64,000 nucleotides of DNA from Melieria omissa. Lineage: Eukaryota > Arthropoda > Insecta > Diptera > Ulidiidae. The notes beneath the pieces were generated by a model. That model saw only the letters and a list, made by a program, of their open reading frames with translations, had not been told where the DNA came from and did not search any database. How positions within the stretch are numbered: position 1 is the stretch's first letter; each line of letters starts with the position of its first letter. The position numbers and the translations under genes were made by a program. This document shows positions 12,901 to 27,900 of this stretch, one piece after another. Where the stretch lies: assembly GCA_963971225.1 (NCBI GenBank), contig OZ020269.1, forward strand, positions 79,894,450 to 79,958,449. Reading direction: 5' to 3'.

Positions 12901-15900
12901 CCATCACAGACTCACTTGGCAAAATAGGGTCTGTACTCGTATAACGACACCACTCGTTCAGTGATGTCTAGAGAAGCGCTGATGAAAAATAAACAGAGCC
13001 AGAAGAACACTTCGTACGCCACGGCCCATTTCCACAGGAACGTCGAACGTCAAATCTGAGTCGAAAGTTAGAATTATTGAAGGTAGTTGACTTTATCAAA
13101 AAATCAAATTGATTTATTGACTGAGTTTTGCTGCTCGCATCCTTCTAACTTAACCCGGCATCGGTGTGGTGGGGTATACCATACCCCAGAGGTTGTAGTT
13201 TTGTAAATATTACGCCTATCAGTTTTTTGTGGGCACTATCGCTTCTAGTAGCTGTTTATAACAGTCCAACCTTACACATTTGCTATCCAAAAACAACTTG
13301 AGTTTAACCAGATTTCAGTCAGATCCCGCTAAAGTTCATTGGGGTATGACATACCCCACCACACCAGTAACGTAACTTTTTGTGTAAATGATTTTGAATT
13401 CAAATTGATATTTTTGATGGTCTAGTAGTCATCGATTTATTCAAAAACTCACCGTACGGAAACATAAGAGGTAAATACGAACTGTCCAACTGCTACGTGC
13501 AAGAAAAGCTCCCAGTTCAGTATTCGCATTTCGTCGCCGTAGAAAGCGAATGTCGTATGTTCCATTGAACTTAATAGCACATACGACAATCGTTTTCATC
13601 GTATCATATGTTCCAAAAAATATCATTATTTTTGTACATTCCGTAAATCCTTGAGATAATGCGAAGCTGTACCAAAACCTCGTCAGTACAGCACACAATG
13701 TTCGGTTTGTCTGAGAGCAAAAACCTTATACATCTTGCAAAAAATGCGCTAATTTGGAGACCCTGTATTTCGCTACTCTTTCACCGTAGCTACCGAAAAT
13801 TGTATGTCACATAACTACATGTATGTCGTTTTTAAAACAGACTATGGTTTTTGGAAAATTATACAATGTAATTTTTTTAAACCCCATTTTATGAAGTCAA
13901 CCTATAAATCGCAGTATTTTTCGTTTATTTTTCTTATATTTGTTATTTTCTTTTACAAATTGATTGCACATAAAATTTGTTTGCATTTTCTTACGTAAAA
14001 TTAAATGAAGAATAATATGTAATTGCTATCTTTTATATTTGTGTCGTTTCGTGGGGTTGGTGCTACATACAGTTTTGGGGTATGTCATACCCCACCACAC
14101 CAATAACGTAATTTTTTTCCACCACACCAACGCCGGGTTAAGTGTATCAACTTTTAAAATATGTTGATGGAAATCGTTTGTTGTCTTGTCTTGCCTAGAA
14201 TTGTTTGAAGCTATGCAAGTCACTGGAAGCTAAATCGGGAGATTAGGCCAGATGTTGGTTGTAATTAATTGCATTATTTTTTATAGTCAAACAAATTTTC
14301 TTGAAACAAATTTATTAATAGGTACTTATTTGTCCTTTGGGTGCATTTTTATGAATCTGCGATTTATTTATTTATAACTTCAGTCAATTGAACCTTTAAC
14401 TGTTTTCTTATAGTGGATTAAATGCTAACTTGTTGCTTTTCAATTAGTGAGACAGATACTAAAAACTTGTCATGTAATCTGTATTGTTAGGTAATTAACT
14501 AGTGTTACTTAGGAAAGGGGCAAGAATTTAATTCTACAAATTTCGCCGTTGAAAATGTTCAATGAAAAGAATCAATTAAAAATTGCAATTTAAAACAGCC
14601 CAGTGTGTGTGTGTATGTCCCGTTTTAACCTGAGCAGTGATATTTTCTTTTGTAGAGACGTGCGCACAATTCTCACAGCACAGCACATTTCTCCGCGCCA
14701 CTGTTTCCAAAATAAAATTCACAGCATTTCATTTCGTCTGCAATTAAATTGCGTCACTCTTAAATTGGCGAGTACGACACCAAAACGTGCCTGATCATCA
14801 TCAGAAGCATCGTCATTATCATCGCGATTGTCAGCGGCACCGGCTTTTGTCGTTGGTCTTTCCGTTTCGACGCAATTGAATTAAATACGCGATTGATTTT
14901 TAATACATTTATTTTCAATGCAGAACTTGGCAACGCGATGGCAAGCGAATTTCCGATGCTGAAATAATGTCATTGTTGCCGCCGCATCGCTCGCGCGATT
15001 TCGTTGCAGTGCGCCTTGCAACGACCGCTGCTGGTTGATCGACCCGCTCAGCTGCGCCCGCGGCCAAATATCCTCGCATGTGCGCTGCTTGTGCGACTGC
15101 GCCCGCGCGGCTGCAGATGAGCCCGGCGAGTCGGGCAACAACGTGCGGACAGACAGTGCCGGCCATAATGAGATGCGAAATGGAAACACAAAAACTTTTA
15201 TTGTACTTTCGGCCATATCATGATACGATATAGTCATACATATAACTCATTGATAATAAATGGGGAAGAAACTTTGTTTATTTTGTGCAAACGAAAGTTT
15301 ATCGTCTGTCCGCCGCACACTCCGCGCCGCCAGGTCTGCGTTGCGTAACTTTGTGCAAAACTTTTCCTTCAAATTCGCTATTGCCATCGACAACGAAAAT
15401 GGGAATAATTTGGAAATATTAAAAAACTTATTTTTCTATCTGTGCGCACACACACGCAAACACACACAAATTTACATGCATGCATGGTGTGTGTGTGTGT
15501 GTGTGGAAAGTTTCGGTTTGCACAAAGTGATTTGATGGTGTTAACGCTGAACTGGAGGTCATTTAAATGTTGTTGTTGTTGTTATTGTTCTCTAATGTCA
15601 TGCCCGCAAAATCTAATGTCAGCACATGAATCAACTACGTACACGAAATATAACTTTTCAAAATGTCTTTATGGCTCGACTCGTGCGCAATTATTCCGCT
15701 AGTTACCACTACTACTGTCAAAATTAATATGAATCACATCACCATCGACCACCGTTTGGGGCCGTTCACATATTACGTAACGCTCTTAGGGGGGGGGGGG
15801 GGGGTTCAAAGGTGTGTTACGAAGTGTTACGACGGGGATGGGGGGGTCATCGACTGCGTTACGTAACGTCGAAAAAATACCCAAAAATCAGCACCTGAAA

Positions 15901-18900
15901 TTCAAATTCGCGCGCGGATTCGGTAAAGTTGGCATAAAGTTCAAAATTTCATCAAAATATGTAAAATGAACCTTATGGCATAAGTGACTTTCTGTGTTAT
16001 GGCGGCAAGCCACAGATATTACTATTCAAAGAGAGTCCTTATATATTGATCATTCAAAATTATGTATTTAATGTACCCGGATTATATTGAAAAACATTTA
16101 AATTTACGCTTATAATCATAATTACGGTATTTGGATGGTTATAACATTAAAAATATTGCTGGCTACATTATACACTTTCCATTATAAAAAAAAACCCCGC
16201 GTTACGTTATTAGGGGGGGGGGGTAGTGAGGTTTGTTACGTTGTGTTACAACCAGGGGGGGAGGGGTCAAAAAAGGTCGAAAAATGCGTTACGTAATATG
16301 TGAACGGCCCCTTTTCTGCAGACCTCAACACGTTCTTCTTAATAAGGAAACATTTGTGGAAGGGGCTGAAGCGTCTTTAATTCTTAATTAGACCAAAAAA
16401 CGCTGGCATAGGTCAAATGGCAGCCAATTTGATTGCGAAAATATTAAAAATGCATCTTTTAACAACTCTTGGTGGTTTACAATATAATGTGTGCTCGATG
16501 TGCTTGAGCATCAAGCCTGTTTTTGTCAAATGGTTCAATGCTTTCGGAGTTCTTAAACCACAATAGCGGTCAGACCACATGCACAAATCAATTATAGTTT
16601 GTACAAGGTATCTAAACCTATCTAAATATGAAAATCTGTAATGGCCTAAATGTTCCCAGAGCAACTTTAAATGTTGTATCATGGACACTCTACTATCTAT
16701 TATAATACTATTCCATTATCGTTGGTTGTACCCATTGTAGTGTTTCCAAAAAAAGCCTAAAAAAATACACACAACGAGCGGACAACAAATTTGACTTCCG
16801 TGAAATAATTGGTCTGTGCTGCGACATGGCAACTCTGCAGCCAGGCCTTCGAAAAGAGCACAGCGCCAGCGACGACATCAATTATAGAGCCAATATTTTC
16901 CTACACCACAACCGCAGCTCGCACACTAATCTCCTCGCGCGCCAACGTAACTCATTGGCAGTGGCACTGCCATGTTCCACGTACCGCAGCGCCACATCGC
17001 ATACCACTGCCACAGGAACGAGGACAGGCATAGCGACAGAGACAGAAACAGCGATTGTGGGCCACGTCACTTTGTGCTCGCTAAACCACTCTGCACAAAA
17101 ATATTTTCCAAGATGTGCCAATTTCTCTCCAGCTGTCAAATTGCCATTGTCAGCGTGCCAAATGCAAGTGTTGTCTGTCGCCGGCGAGCGAACGTGCCAA
17201 AATGACAAATTACAGAGTGTTAACTTTGCGTTAATTTTGCAGCATGTCGCCTTGGACGGAGCTTGGTTTGCTCCGATTTTAAATGTGAGTGACACGCCTG
17301 AAAGAACAACCGCCAAAGCCGCACCCGGTTCGGCGCCACGGCTTCCCCGACGCGTGCGGGATTGACATTCGGGTTAAGCTTATTTGACTGGCTCTGTTTG
17401 GGTTCTTACCGCTGTCCGTCGACCGCAAACTGCTCGTTCTGCAAGTACAGCTTGATGTAGGGCTGTCGCGTGTGCAGCTTGTAGCGACAGTTGAGTGCTC
17501 GCGGGTACAGGCCGGGATACGCGGGCGACTGCACGTAGCACGTCTGCAGCCTGCAATCTCGGTATTCGCGCTCGCAGTAGGATCTGAAACCAAAGCCAAT
17601 ACGAAAACCTTATGAGCAACTGTGAGCAAATTTGAATTTGTTCCATAGTTTTATGATTAAAGTAGTGTGCGAAAGATGCCGATAACGATGCCGAGTATCG
17701 CCAATACTGATGCTGATAAGCAAATAAAAATTAAGTATTTCTCAATTTAAAATAGTTTCAGCTTTTATGTTATTCAAATAAATTACTCTCCTCTTTAACG
17801 TATAAAATTGTTTGATAGTAAATGAAAAGTATATCTGAATGAAATTAGGAATTAATTACACCGAAAACAACTATATAAAGATATATCTAAACCAATGTCT
17901 TGTTCTTTGGGGAATACGCAGCTTGACATTTCAACAATAAGGTCCACCTCAATTTTGTGCAACAATAAATTGTTAAAAAATTCTCTTAAATTTTCGTATC
18001 TGATTTTGATAGATACAAAAGGAACAAACAATTTGCATTACAAATATTTTGTTTTGGGTAGTTTTTCAACTCTCTTAGGACTTTGAACTTTAAAAACAAT
18101 TATTTTAGCGGATGCCGATTACGAAGCCTTTTTCCAATGCCGTCAGTCAGCCAAATCCTGGATTTAAGACAGACATTTTATTTTATTTGGCAATTTTTAC
18201 TTTACTCAAAACCAAACATAATCACAATATCCAAGTTATACTGAATCTTGGATGCGTGTAGATGTAATCGCATGTCTGCGAGTCGACGTTGCCGCCAGCT
18301 GGCAGCGTCGGCAGCGCGTGGAAATTGCTTGTCGTCTGCCAATTATTCATACAAAACGCCATTACCAATCAGGCAATAACAGTCAAATCGAAATTCAAGA
18401 ATGTACCCACTGAATTGGAAAAGCAACACTGTCCCCGTTTACTCGTGTGCGCGTACTTGCTCGTGTATGAGCAGAGAATGCCGGCATTTCCATTTCCAGT
18501 ACAGAACTTTGCAAGATGTGTTATTGCACGGCCTCGGTTACGACAGGGTGAAGGTGGGAGCTGGACCGCTATGATTAGTAAGTGAGAAGTTTTTGCGCTG
18601 ACAATAAAATGCAAAAGTTTATTAGCCAAGAGAAGCAGTGCGAGCACGTTGTATCGGGTCGTCACCGCAAGTCATTTACTGCTATGGAAAATAATCGATA
18701 AGTATGATAAAAAAAGGAAAAAACAGGCTCGTGGTTGCTTATTGAGTTGATTGGTAATTGAATTTGTTTACGTCGCTCAGCGTTCGACGCCACGTAACGG
18801 GGGTGGGTCCCAAGTCTGAACCGCGTCTCCTGCTTTGAAAATATGATTATGGCAAGGAAAAGCACTTAAGTTACGCATAATAATAATAAAATTAAATTAT

Positions 18901-21900
18901 TGTCTTGCTTGACGCATCGTCGGCAGCGTCGGCGCCTCCTGTCGGTGCGGCATCGGCTTTGGCAGCGCGCTGCGTGCATTGCGCCTCACATGTCGCTACA
19001 GACGATACCTACCCCTGCACCACCTCGCCGCGCCGGTTCGGATACAATTCCGGATGTTGGCCATAACGTAAATAAACTTCCGTTTGTTGTTCGGCGCGCG
19101 AATCAAATGTGAAATATGTCTGCAAATAAAATGCGAGAAAACATTGTGAGAGACTGCAGCAGAACGGCAAAAGTACACGGCAGCGTGTCCACAACAAATA
19201 AAAGTAAATTGAAAAATATTTTATTGCTTTATACATATAAGACTGCAATGTAATAAATGGCAGCCGGTGCCAAGGATACACGATGCGAACAGCCTCGATG
19301 CGACTTCCGATCCAACAGCCAGCGACGGTTCTAAATATCGACGTTGAACATGTCGATCGTTACCAGTTATATTCCGATTTGGGCACTAACAACTCTAATT
19401 TTTTCAATTCAGAAATTGTTTAGACTTGCTTGCTTATTGCGCAGTCAATTCTCAATGGGAGAACTTAGTGAAACAAAGCATTGAATAAGACTTGAAGATA
19501 CTACACATTTCATATACAGTATGTAGGAAGTAAGTTTGTAAGCACTTTCGTTCCTGATTTCAGTAGGGGAATTCTTTGTAAGGTGCCACTCTTTGTAAGG
19601 TGCCACCCCTGCTCGATTTCGATGTTCCAGCAATCCAAGAAAAAAAATTCCTATTGTCATTTAAGGTATATATGTCAACATCAATTCTAATGTGGTTTTT
19701 GTGGGAACATACGCAATGGTACGGTCTGGGTAAATAAAAGTGTCAAATTTGGTTAAGAAAAAACATAAAAATTAAAACTGAAGGTTTTTCTTGCGGTGAA
19801 AAAGTAACCAAAAACTTATAAAAAACTAAGGTAAATATGAGTGTTGGACTTAATTTTTAATGGTTTTTCATAATCCGAAATGATATCCGAGCATATCGTA
19901 AAAGGAACAAATTTATACAATGATTTCCAAAATACCATAAAAATGTAAAGTGCCACCTTTTTTTCTTTGTAAGGTGCCACCCCCCTTTTTCATTGTTTTG
20001 TGGTCCTATATCGGTATAATGACTTTTTATTGCTCGGAATCGTCATTACAATGAATTTAAAGTGTTCTTAGTGTAATTATCTTAGTATTAATTATCTATT
20101 TTTCTCTCATCTTATCATGGGGAATAAATTAGTTCAATTTTGTTTATAAATTTCCATACAATTATTCGTTTTATTCGTTACCATTCAATTTCCATTTTGC
20201 TTTCGGTCATTTTCTATTCAATTCAAATTAAATTCAATAATTTTTCGTAAATTTTCTAAATCATGCATTTTTGCTTGAGATTTTTACATTTTTACCGGTT
20301 TTTTTAGGGGGTGGCACTTTACATTAAAAAATTTTAAGGTGTCGATTTTGAACACTTTGGGAAATTGGCTGTAAAATTCGTAATTACGAAAAATTCAATT
20401 GAAGTGTTACCTTCGATCCTAGCCCCTTTAACCCTCTTTCGAACGGTATATTAAAATTGGCGATACGTTAATTTTCTAACGAATTATGCGCAAAAAAGCT
20501 ATGGGGTGGCACCTTACAAAGAATTCCCCTATCAGAAAAATAAAAAAATTTTAAGCAATTTGCTCAACTTAATATACCTAAAGTAAATTTAAATTTTCGA
20601 GGTTACAAATGAATATTGAATATGAAAATATTTCTTTTTCTCTACTAATAAGATAAACCCATTTAGTTTTATGCCACAGCAAAGCGGATGCCACCCTGAA
20701 CAAGTCAGGACAATGGGTTTCAATGTTGTGGCCAATTAGGAAAAGGCATTTTAACCACACAGTCATATTCGCAACTGAAAAGTTATATTCACCACTTCTT
20801 TTCATTATTTTGACTACTCCTCCTCGCTCTCATATTGGCAATTATGTCACTGCTTCGACAAATCCGTGTTTGCTTTGGATATTTTACTCCTTAAGCCCGT
20901 GCACTCTCCACACTATTTGCTGTCGGGCTTTTTGCTCCTTCGCTCACATTTTTTCTTTTCAATTATACCCAACGTAATGCCGTCGGTGCGACTCCCGCAA
21001 GATGCCACTTGGCCCCCGCAGCGCACCCTTTGTTATCCGCCGCTGTCACACTTCCCGCATTGCATTAATGCATTATTTAGACGCACACCAAACGTGTTGC
21101 GACGCAATGTCTCACTTTTGTGAGCGCCGCGCGGCATAATGCACATTCGCCAAACAGCCACCCGCCCGGCCAGCCAGACAGCGGCGGATCCGCTGAATCT
21201 CGTGAAGTTTGCAGGTTTTTATTACTTCATTCTCTGGTGTCTTATGCACCTTAATAGAGTCATAAATATTTATGAAAACTTGTTTTCACATTTTCTCCGG
21301 CAAGCAGTCTGCGCGCGTGGCGCAGCATTAGCGGCGGTGCGACGGTGCGGCGCATGTATGCGCTTCCATGTGTGTGCGTGCGTGTGCGGATGGCTGCATG
21401 GGGTGTAGCGCTGCCAAGTAATAAGGATACACAGCGCATCAGCGTTGCGAGGTTCTTCCTGTTTATGCATTAAACTATACAAATCTATGTACATATGGGT
21501 GTGTGTTCGAGTGTGGGTGTGAGCAGAAAGGATGTATTGTTGCACGCTGGGTAGGTACGTGTGGCTATGCGCGTTTCTAAAGAATTGTTTAGTGTGAATA
21601 AAAGAATCACCCATATCCGTGAAAAGTATGTTGTTGTTGCTGTTTGTTGTTGCCACTCATGGTGCTATTGTTGTACGCTGAAGTAAAAATACCGGCGGCG
21701 CACCGTCGAAGTAAGTCATTGAACTTGAGTGGGTACAAAAATCACGCGACTGATTGTTGCCATACGGGCTTTCTGACTTTAAGTCGCACAACTTTTATAA
21801 TCGACATAAAAATATAAAATCACAAATATCGTTGATACTTTTTGTCCTAATTAAAAAGTACAAATTATGAATGCGAATAACAACAACTATGGTATGTGCA

Positions 21901-24900
21901 ACAACTGTGTTATATAAAGTGAACATCAGAAATAAAACTGAATAATAATAATGAATATTACTGTTAAAAGTTGCATATATAATGGTGATAACTATGATGA
22001 AAAAAAAATTGTTAAAATATAAGTCAGATAAATCGCTTTAGACGTTCACTTAAATTAACTAATAAAGCAAAATTGAAGTTAACTAGAAAAATAAATACTC
22101 GTTCATTAATACAAATTAAACAAAGTTTAAAACTATTTACAAAACCACAAAAATATTGAACTTAAGTATGCATAGATATGTTTATACTTAAAAGAGGAGA
22201 AGGTTCCCAAACAAATGCGACCACATCATGAAACGATGTTGGGATAACTAGCCAACCCATATAAGAGGTGAACCAGAAAAAATTTAGAATTTTTAAGAAT
22301 ACATTAAAAAAAAGTAATAGTCTGATTTTACTAAAATAAACTGCAGTTTATTATACATTTCTGAAACTCGAATTTACAAAACAATTTCATGAAATATAAT
22401 TAGTGGTTGCAACAGTTTTTTATATTTTTCTTAACGGTCTTAGTTAGAGACTGGACAGTACTTTCGGTGACTATTGCATAGGCTTGCTTCCATCGATTTC
22501 GGAACTGTACATCATTTTTGCAAACTTTCTTTATTTTTCTTAGAGTTTGCTTCATTACAGCCCAATATCTTTCAATAGGCCGAAGTTCCAGGCAGTTGAG
22601 ACGATTTGCCTCTTTTGGGACCACCGTGACACAATTTCCTTCATACCATTCCATAGTTGACCTGGAGTAGTGGTTTGTCGCTTGGTCTGGCAAAAACAAA
22701 ACTGTTCCTTTGTGCTATTCAATAAATGGTAGAAGGCGTTTTTGCATACATTCTTTTATATAAATTCTAGAGTTTATTGTTCCTGTCGTAATGAACGCGC
22801 CTTGCTCCATAGATCACAGGTGCAAATAGCTTGCCAATCCATGAAGCGTTTTGGAAATTTGGTGTATTTCACTTCGGAGTACTTTCTTTGTGTTCCATTC
22901 TTATTGTTTTGAGTGAAATAGGCATTCCCAGGCAAATGCTTGAAGTCCACCTAAGAGTAGGTTTCATCATCGAGAATCACGCAATCGAATTTGGTTACGT
23001 AATCGTCATACAGTTTTCGAGCCCGCGTCTTCCCTATTTTTTCTTTTGCTTCCGACCGGTCAGGAACTTTCTGCTGTTCGTAGGTCCTTAACCCTTGACT
23101 TCGCTTATATAGCATCTCAGTTGATTGCAATGTGCCTGATGCAGCTGCAATATCTCAAGTCGCCCTCGTGGGTTTATTCCGATATGTGCTAACAAGCCTC
23201 TTCAGCACTTCTGGGTTATTGGACCCTTTTTTCTGCCTGATTCTTCGGCTCTGTAGATGGAGTTTCCCACGTTGTAGTTGTTTATAACATTATAAACCGT
23301 CACTACGCTCGCTTTGCTTTCCCTTGCAATGCTTAGTCTAGACTTCGTCTTATCAGTCAAGTAAATGTCCAGTATTAATTTGCGGCAGCGCTTTTGCGGG
23401 CTGGAAATGTTGACTAAAATAGATCCAAGATGCAATTGAGTAATATAGCAAGAAACTGCAATATTTCACTCCCAAATACCAGCCTCCTAACTCTTGGCAT
23501 TTTTTAATGCTGGATGCGTAAAAATTCTAAATTTTTTCTGGTTCACCTCTTATTTGAATAGTACAGTACTGACTTTGTTACAAGAATATAAATTGACAGT
23601 GTCATGCAACAGGAAAAATACGCATATTATTCTTCTTCTTCTTCTTAGTACGAGCATGAGAGGTAAAAGGCATCTCACATTTATGGTTTCAGCTTAGATT
23701 GGATTAGATTATCTCATTTAATGTTCTAATTTAACTAATGGTAAAGAAATAATTCGACGAGCATGCAAACACTGTGTAACATAGTTGTAAAAAACAATAG
23801 TGTTTCAGTCGGTTTCGACCGATTTTTTATAAATTCATTAGATAACAATTATTATGAAAATATATATAAAACTTGAATATGGATCACACAATTTCAAGAT
23901 GACACCCATTTTTAGATCAGATTATTTTTCATATGAATTTTAATTACTTTCCTCAAAATACTCGGCCATTTTGGCACCTGTCTACTTCATATTTCCCTCT
24001 TTCTGATGTAAAAGTTGTTAGTAACATTTCAGCCAACTGATTTCACGAAGAAAAATCGGTTAATGTGGTGTATTTTGGCCTAAAGAAGCATGTCAAATCA
24101 ATTTTCAGCCGGTTGATGTATGGACAAGTACTGCTACTTCGATTCTCTGTATATTCTTTCATACCGGCCACATTTCCTTCTTAACCCTCCGATAACCGCA
24201 CATTTTTTATACGGTCAAAGCCCAACAAGGTCCCCAGGGACCTTTTATTGCATATAAGATGTGCAATTTTATAAAGTAGGGTTACAAAATTTGTGTAGAT
24301 GTGTTTAGAGAGCCAAAAAGTTAAGCTTCGTGTATATTTTTTAGTAAACACATGTGTATTTGTTACTACAGACAGATAGGCAGAAACGTATACAATACAA
24401 AATAATTGCATTTAGTTACTTAACTTTGCTTTGGCAGCTCATGCATCTATGCCGCTGCAAGTATGGCATTTTTTTTAGAGTAATGGGTTTTTATATATAT
24501 TTATTGATATTTGTGTCCTGTTTTTCATAATTTTTATATATAGTTATGCAATACCTACAGCCATTATCAAATTGATAATTGAGTGCAATCATCGTCGCGG
24601 AGTCAGCTTCATCCGCCACAGTGACATTCAGTTCAACTTCAGCATCATATGTTTCATCATATGGCAAGAAATCTTCGTAATTTGTCTCCTCAGTGATTGA
24701 ATAAGGTTCTTCATTGTTTTCAAAATATCTGACCAAAGTCTGCATTCCTGCTTGTTGTTCACTCATGCTCAGTTGTTGAAACGCGTACGGCGGCATATCA
24801 ATTTGATCCCAATCACCGTACGTATTTTAATTTCAACGATTTATTTGAAATTGTGCTGCTATCAATATTTGGCACTAACTATTTATAGTTACTAACAAAA

Positions 24901-27900
24901 AATAAGAGCAAATTACATGGAGCTACCTACAAGGTCCCTGCGGACCTTGTCGGGCATCGACGCCCTAAATGCGATAATTATTTTGGTAAAATACATGCAA
25001 TCGTGTCGAAATCTATTTTAACAGCTTGAAAATATTCCATTTGTAGAAGTCATAAAGTCTCCAGCTCATCACTTTTTCCGTATTGAAATGTCGCGTATTT
25101 TAAAACGCCATAGGTCCATACGGACCTTGTTGGGCATCGGAGGGTTAAGTGCCACTAAAAAAATGTCTTTATTTTGTATTTTTTGCATAAAACCTCCGTA
25201 ATTGCCATGTCATGTCAATATTCGATATGAGAAATTCTCAGTTCATACATCAGACAGCACTTTTAATTAACCGCTTTTGCTCCGTGATGAAACAAACACA
25301 CGTACATGCCGACACACATGCACGAGCAATGCGGCACCGAATACGCTGTTAATTCCCATTGATTAATGCACATTACGTCATTACTCCAAATCATCAATGT
25401 TGCACACGCAGTTTTCATTTAATCATTGGACTCGATTATGAACACTTCGAAAGTGTAAATAATGAAAATATTGCACCGAGACCGAGAGCGTTGTCGCGCA
25501 AATATTCGAAAATCAATAACTGGAAATGATATGGTGAACGCCGTAAAGCAGTGCACACCGGCCGGTAATCCCACACGTCAGAGCGGCCGACGCGCGGCGC
25601 GCTCGAGCTCGCGTTTGCTGACGATTCTTAATTTATTCGATCACATTCGACGGGAAATTAACAGCGTAATGCGCCGCCGGCAGCATCGAGTCAGACGCGC
25701 GACGTCAATCCCGCAGGTCTGCACTTTTAATGCGCTGCAGCAATGCGCCGCCATGCCCGGCGCTCGGCAGCGCAGCGTAACAGAGGCACAGAGTTGTGGC
25801 CAAACGGGGCCGCCGCAATCGCCGCTTCTGACACGAGCCGGCCGGAGCCCGCATCGGCACGGGATCAACGCAGCATTGCGCCGCAGCCACATTGTTAAGC
25901 GCGCACGCGATTCACGCGGCCAACTTATTAAATATTGACATGTGCCTGGCACATCTCATTATCACTGTTGATGGCGCAATCAAATAATGTGAATCGCTTC
26001 GTGCCGCTGCCTTTTGGCAAAGGAGCGCGCGGCCCCTCACAGGTCAGCGCCGATGCGCGCATCCAACGACAAAATGGTTGACGGATAATTTGTGCTGTCG
26101 CTCGGTGCTTCAGTTGCGACGACTTTATCATTTAATGGTGTGTGTGTGTGAAGCAAACAGACCCATGCAAAATATGAAATGCGAAACGTAAGAAAAATGT
26201 GTGTAAAATATCCACCGCACAGCGAAAAATCGTCGTAATGTACGCAGCGGCGAAAGATATAAAACAGAACTGCACATTTTTAAATAGTTCAGATCCCGGC
26301 ATTTGCTATATCAGGTACTATATGTGTAGAACAGGACTTGGGAGCACAGAATGGCCATTACTGCTCTAAACTATTGAATGACTTTAAAGCACCAAACTCA
26401 CTATGGAAGTAGATATGCCAACAGTGCCAATCGATGAAGATGGTGTGGATATTACAGTAGTCCGTGTCGACATTCTATTTGCTTATTGGTATCAGGCGGC
26501 CTTATGGAGGCCCAACATTGTGTGTTAATTACAAAGATTCCAGCGTACTCCCGTCGCATATGATTAAGGTCCAAACGAAGGTATTGTGTGAAAGATCATT
26601 TGCCAAAGCAAGGCTTTTACCTCTTTAGTGCGGCTTCAGTCCTTGAAAGCTCATCATCGACCCCCAAATCGTGGATAAATCCCAGCAAAATTATTTTACT
26701 TTAACTTTAAGGCTTCTATTACTACTAGGCTACTAAATATGTAGTTATTGTCTGAGCTAGGTATTTCGGCAAAGTTTATAAGGCTCAGCAGAATGATTTT
26801 GGAAAATGTATGCAGTTACGTCAAAATGAAAAAAGACCTCTTGAACTGTTTAGTGCAGAGCTAGGATTCAGATAAAGTTGCTGCTGATGCGACTTCTTCA
26901 ATTTCTTTGCGCAAACTATCTTCAGAAAGAGCGGTGGATGTCCCAAGCGAGATATTACTGTGGCCTTTCCTACTCTCGGAAGAGAAGCTCAAGACGAGTA
27001 CATGCTGTCAACAACTCACGGCGTCTCGGGTTGTAGGTGACCGGATGGCCGGCAAGTCTTGAAGTTCATCAAAGTTGGCTCCAGCATTAACTGAAGAAAT
27101 CGTATTAACCTAAAAACGAACGCGTGCTGTTTGGTTTTAAAAGTCGATTGGAAAGTCGAGGCCTCTGTTGACTGACAAAACTAGCTTTCTATGTTTCTTT
27201 ATGCCGCGGAGAATAGACACAATCGCAAATCGATATAGCGGTCCTTAGAGTGTTTGAAGGAACGAAATTTCGCGTAGGACGGACGACGAAACAAGTATTC
27301 GATGTAGAAGTCGGAGGACACGACAACGAAGTAGACATGGTTTTCGCAAGAGGGAGAGAGAGAGTGTTCAAACTGACAGAGACCCTGTGACGGGTGGTTG
27401 TGTGCTGTTCTAAATACATTCAAAAATCTTACATTTTCTGCAATAAAATATTTATCGATCATGAATATGTGCCGGATTTGCTCACCTGGTCTGTAAAATT
27501 ATCTGTATGGAAGAGCACTTTTACGTAGCTGGTCTCACTGATGAACGTTTGAGGCTGCTCCGCCTCGCCGCAGAACATGCCGGGCTCCCGGCGATTCGAA
27601 ACATCAGTTTTCGCATTCCCATCGACAATCTGTGAAATGGAGGAAAGACGAAACAAGTTCATAAAATTATTACAAACATATGCACAATAGCACTACGTAC
27701 ATTCATGTACATTTGATACAGTAACAATTTGATTTACTCGCACAAAGATAAGATAAGCCTATCGATTTCTGCGTAGGATGGCCTGGGCTGCGATATTCAC
27801 ACGCAAACGCAAGAGCACTTTTCTTGCAGTTGCTCCTTTTGCATAGGGAGTGTGTGTCCTTTGGAAAATAATACAGAAATAGCGACACATCGTGCGGCAG

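Larger units (their letters stand above)
8236..17409 (-). other. Intron between the 17410-17583 and 8081-8235 exons
   Basis: A 9.2 kb intron containing an LTR-like block (about 9838-10150), a perfect hairpin (10264-10297), a TTAA-flanked element (13150-14141), a GT microsatellite (15487-15505) and a MITE (15758-16311). The remainder has no supportable feature. Confidence 0.8.
19120..27485 (-). other. Intron between the 27486-27629 and 19013-19119 exons
   Basis: 8.4 kb. It contains three complete transposons, listed separately (19564-20531, 22264-23550, 24181-25148). A GC-rich patch at 25550-25920 has an open frame but no domain. The stretch 26280-27190 has no supportable feature. Confidence 0.8.

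Noticed and set aside
25462..25938. Open frame of 158 codons on the plus strand
   Set aside because: It lies in a GC-rich patch where several frames are open at once. The composition is Arg/Ser/Gln-rich without motifs, and it sits inside an intron.
26290..27190. Possible retroelement relic
   Set aside because: Partial frames were examined on both strands. No reverse transcriptase, integrase or gag motif could be seen.
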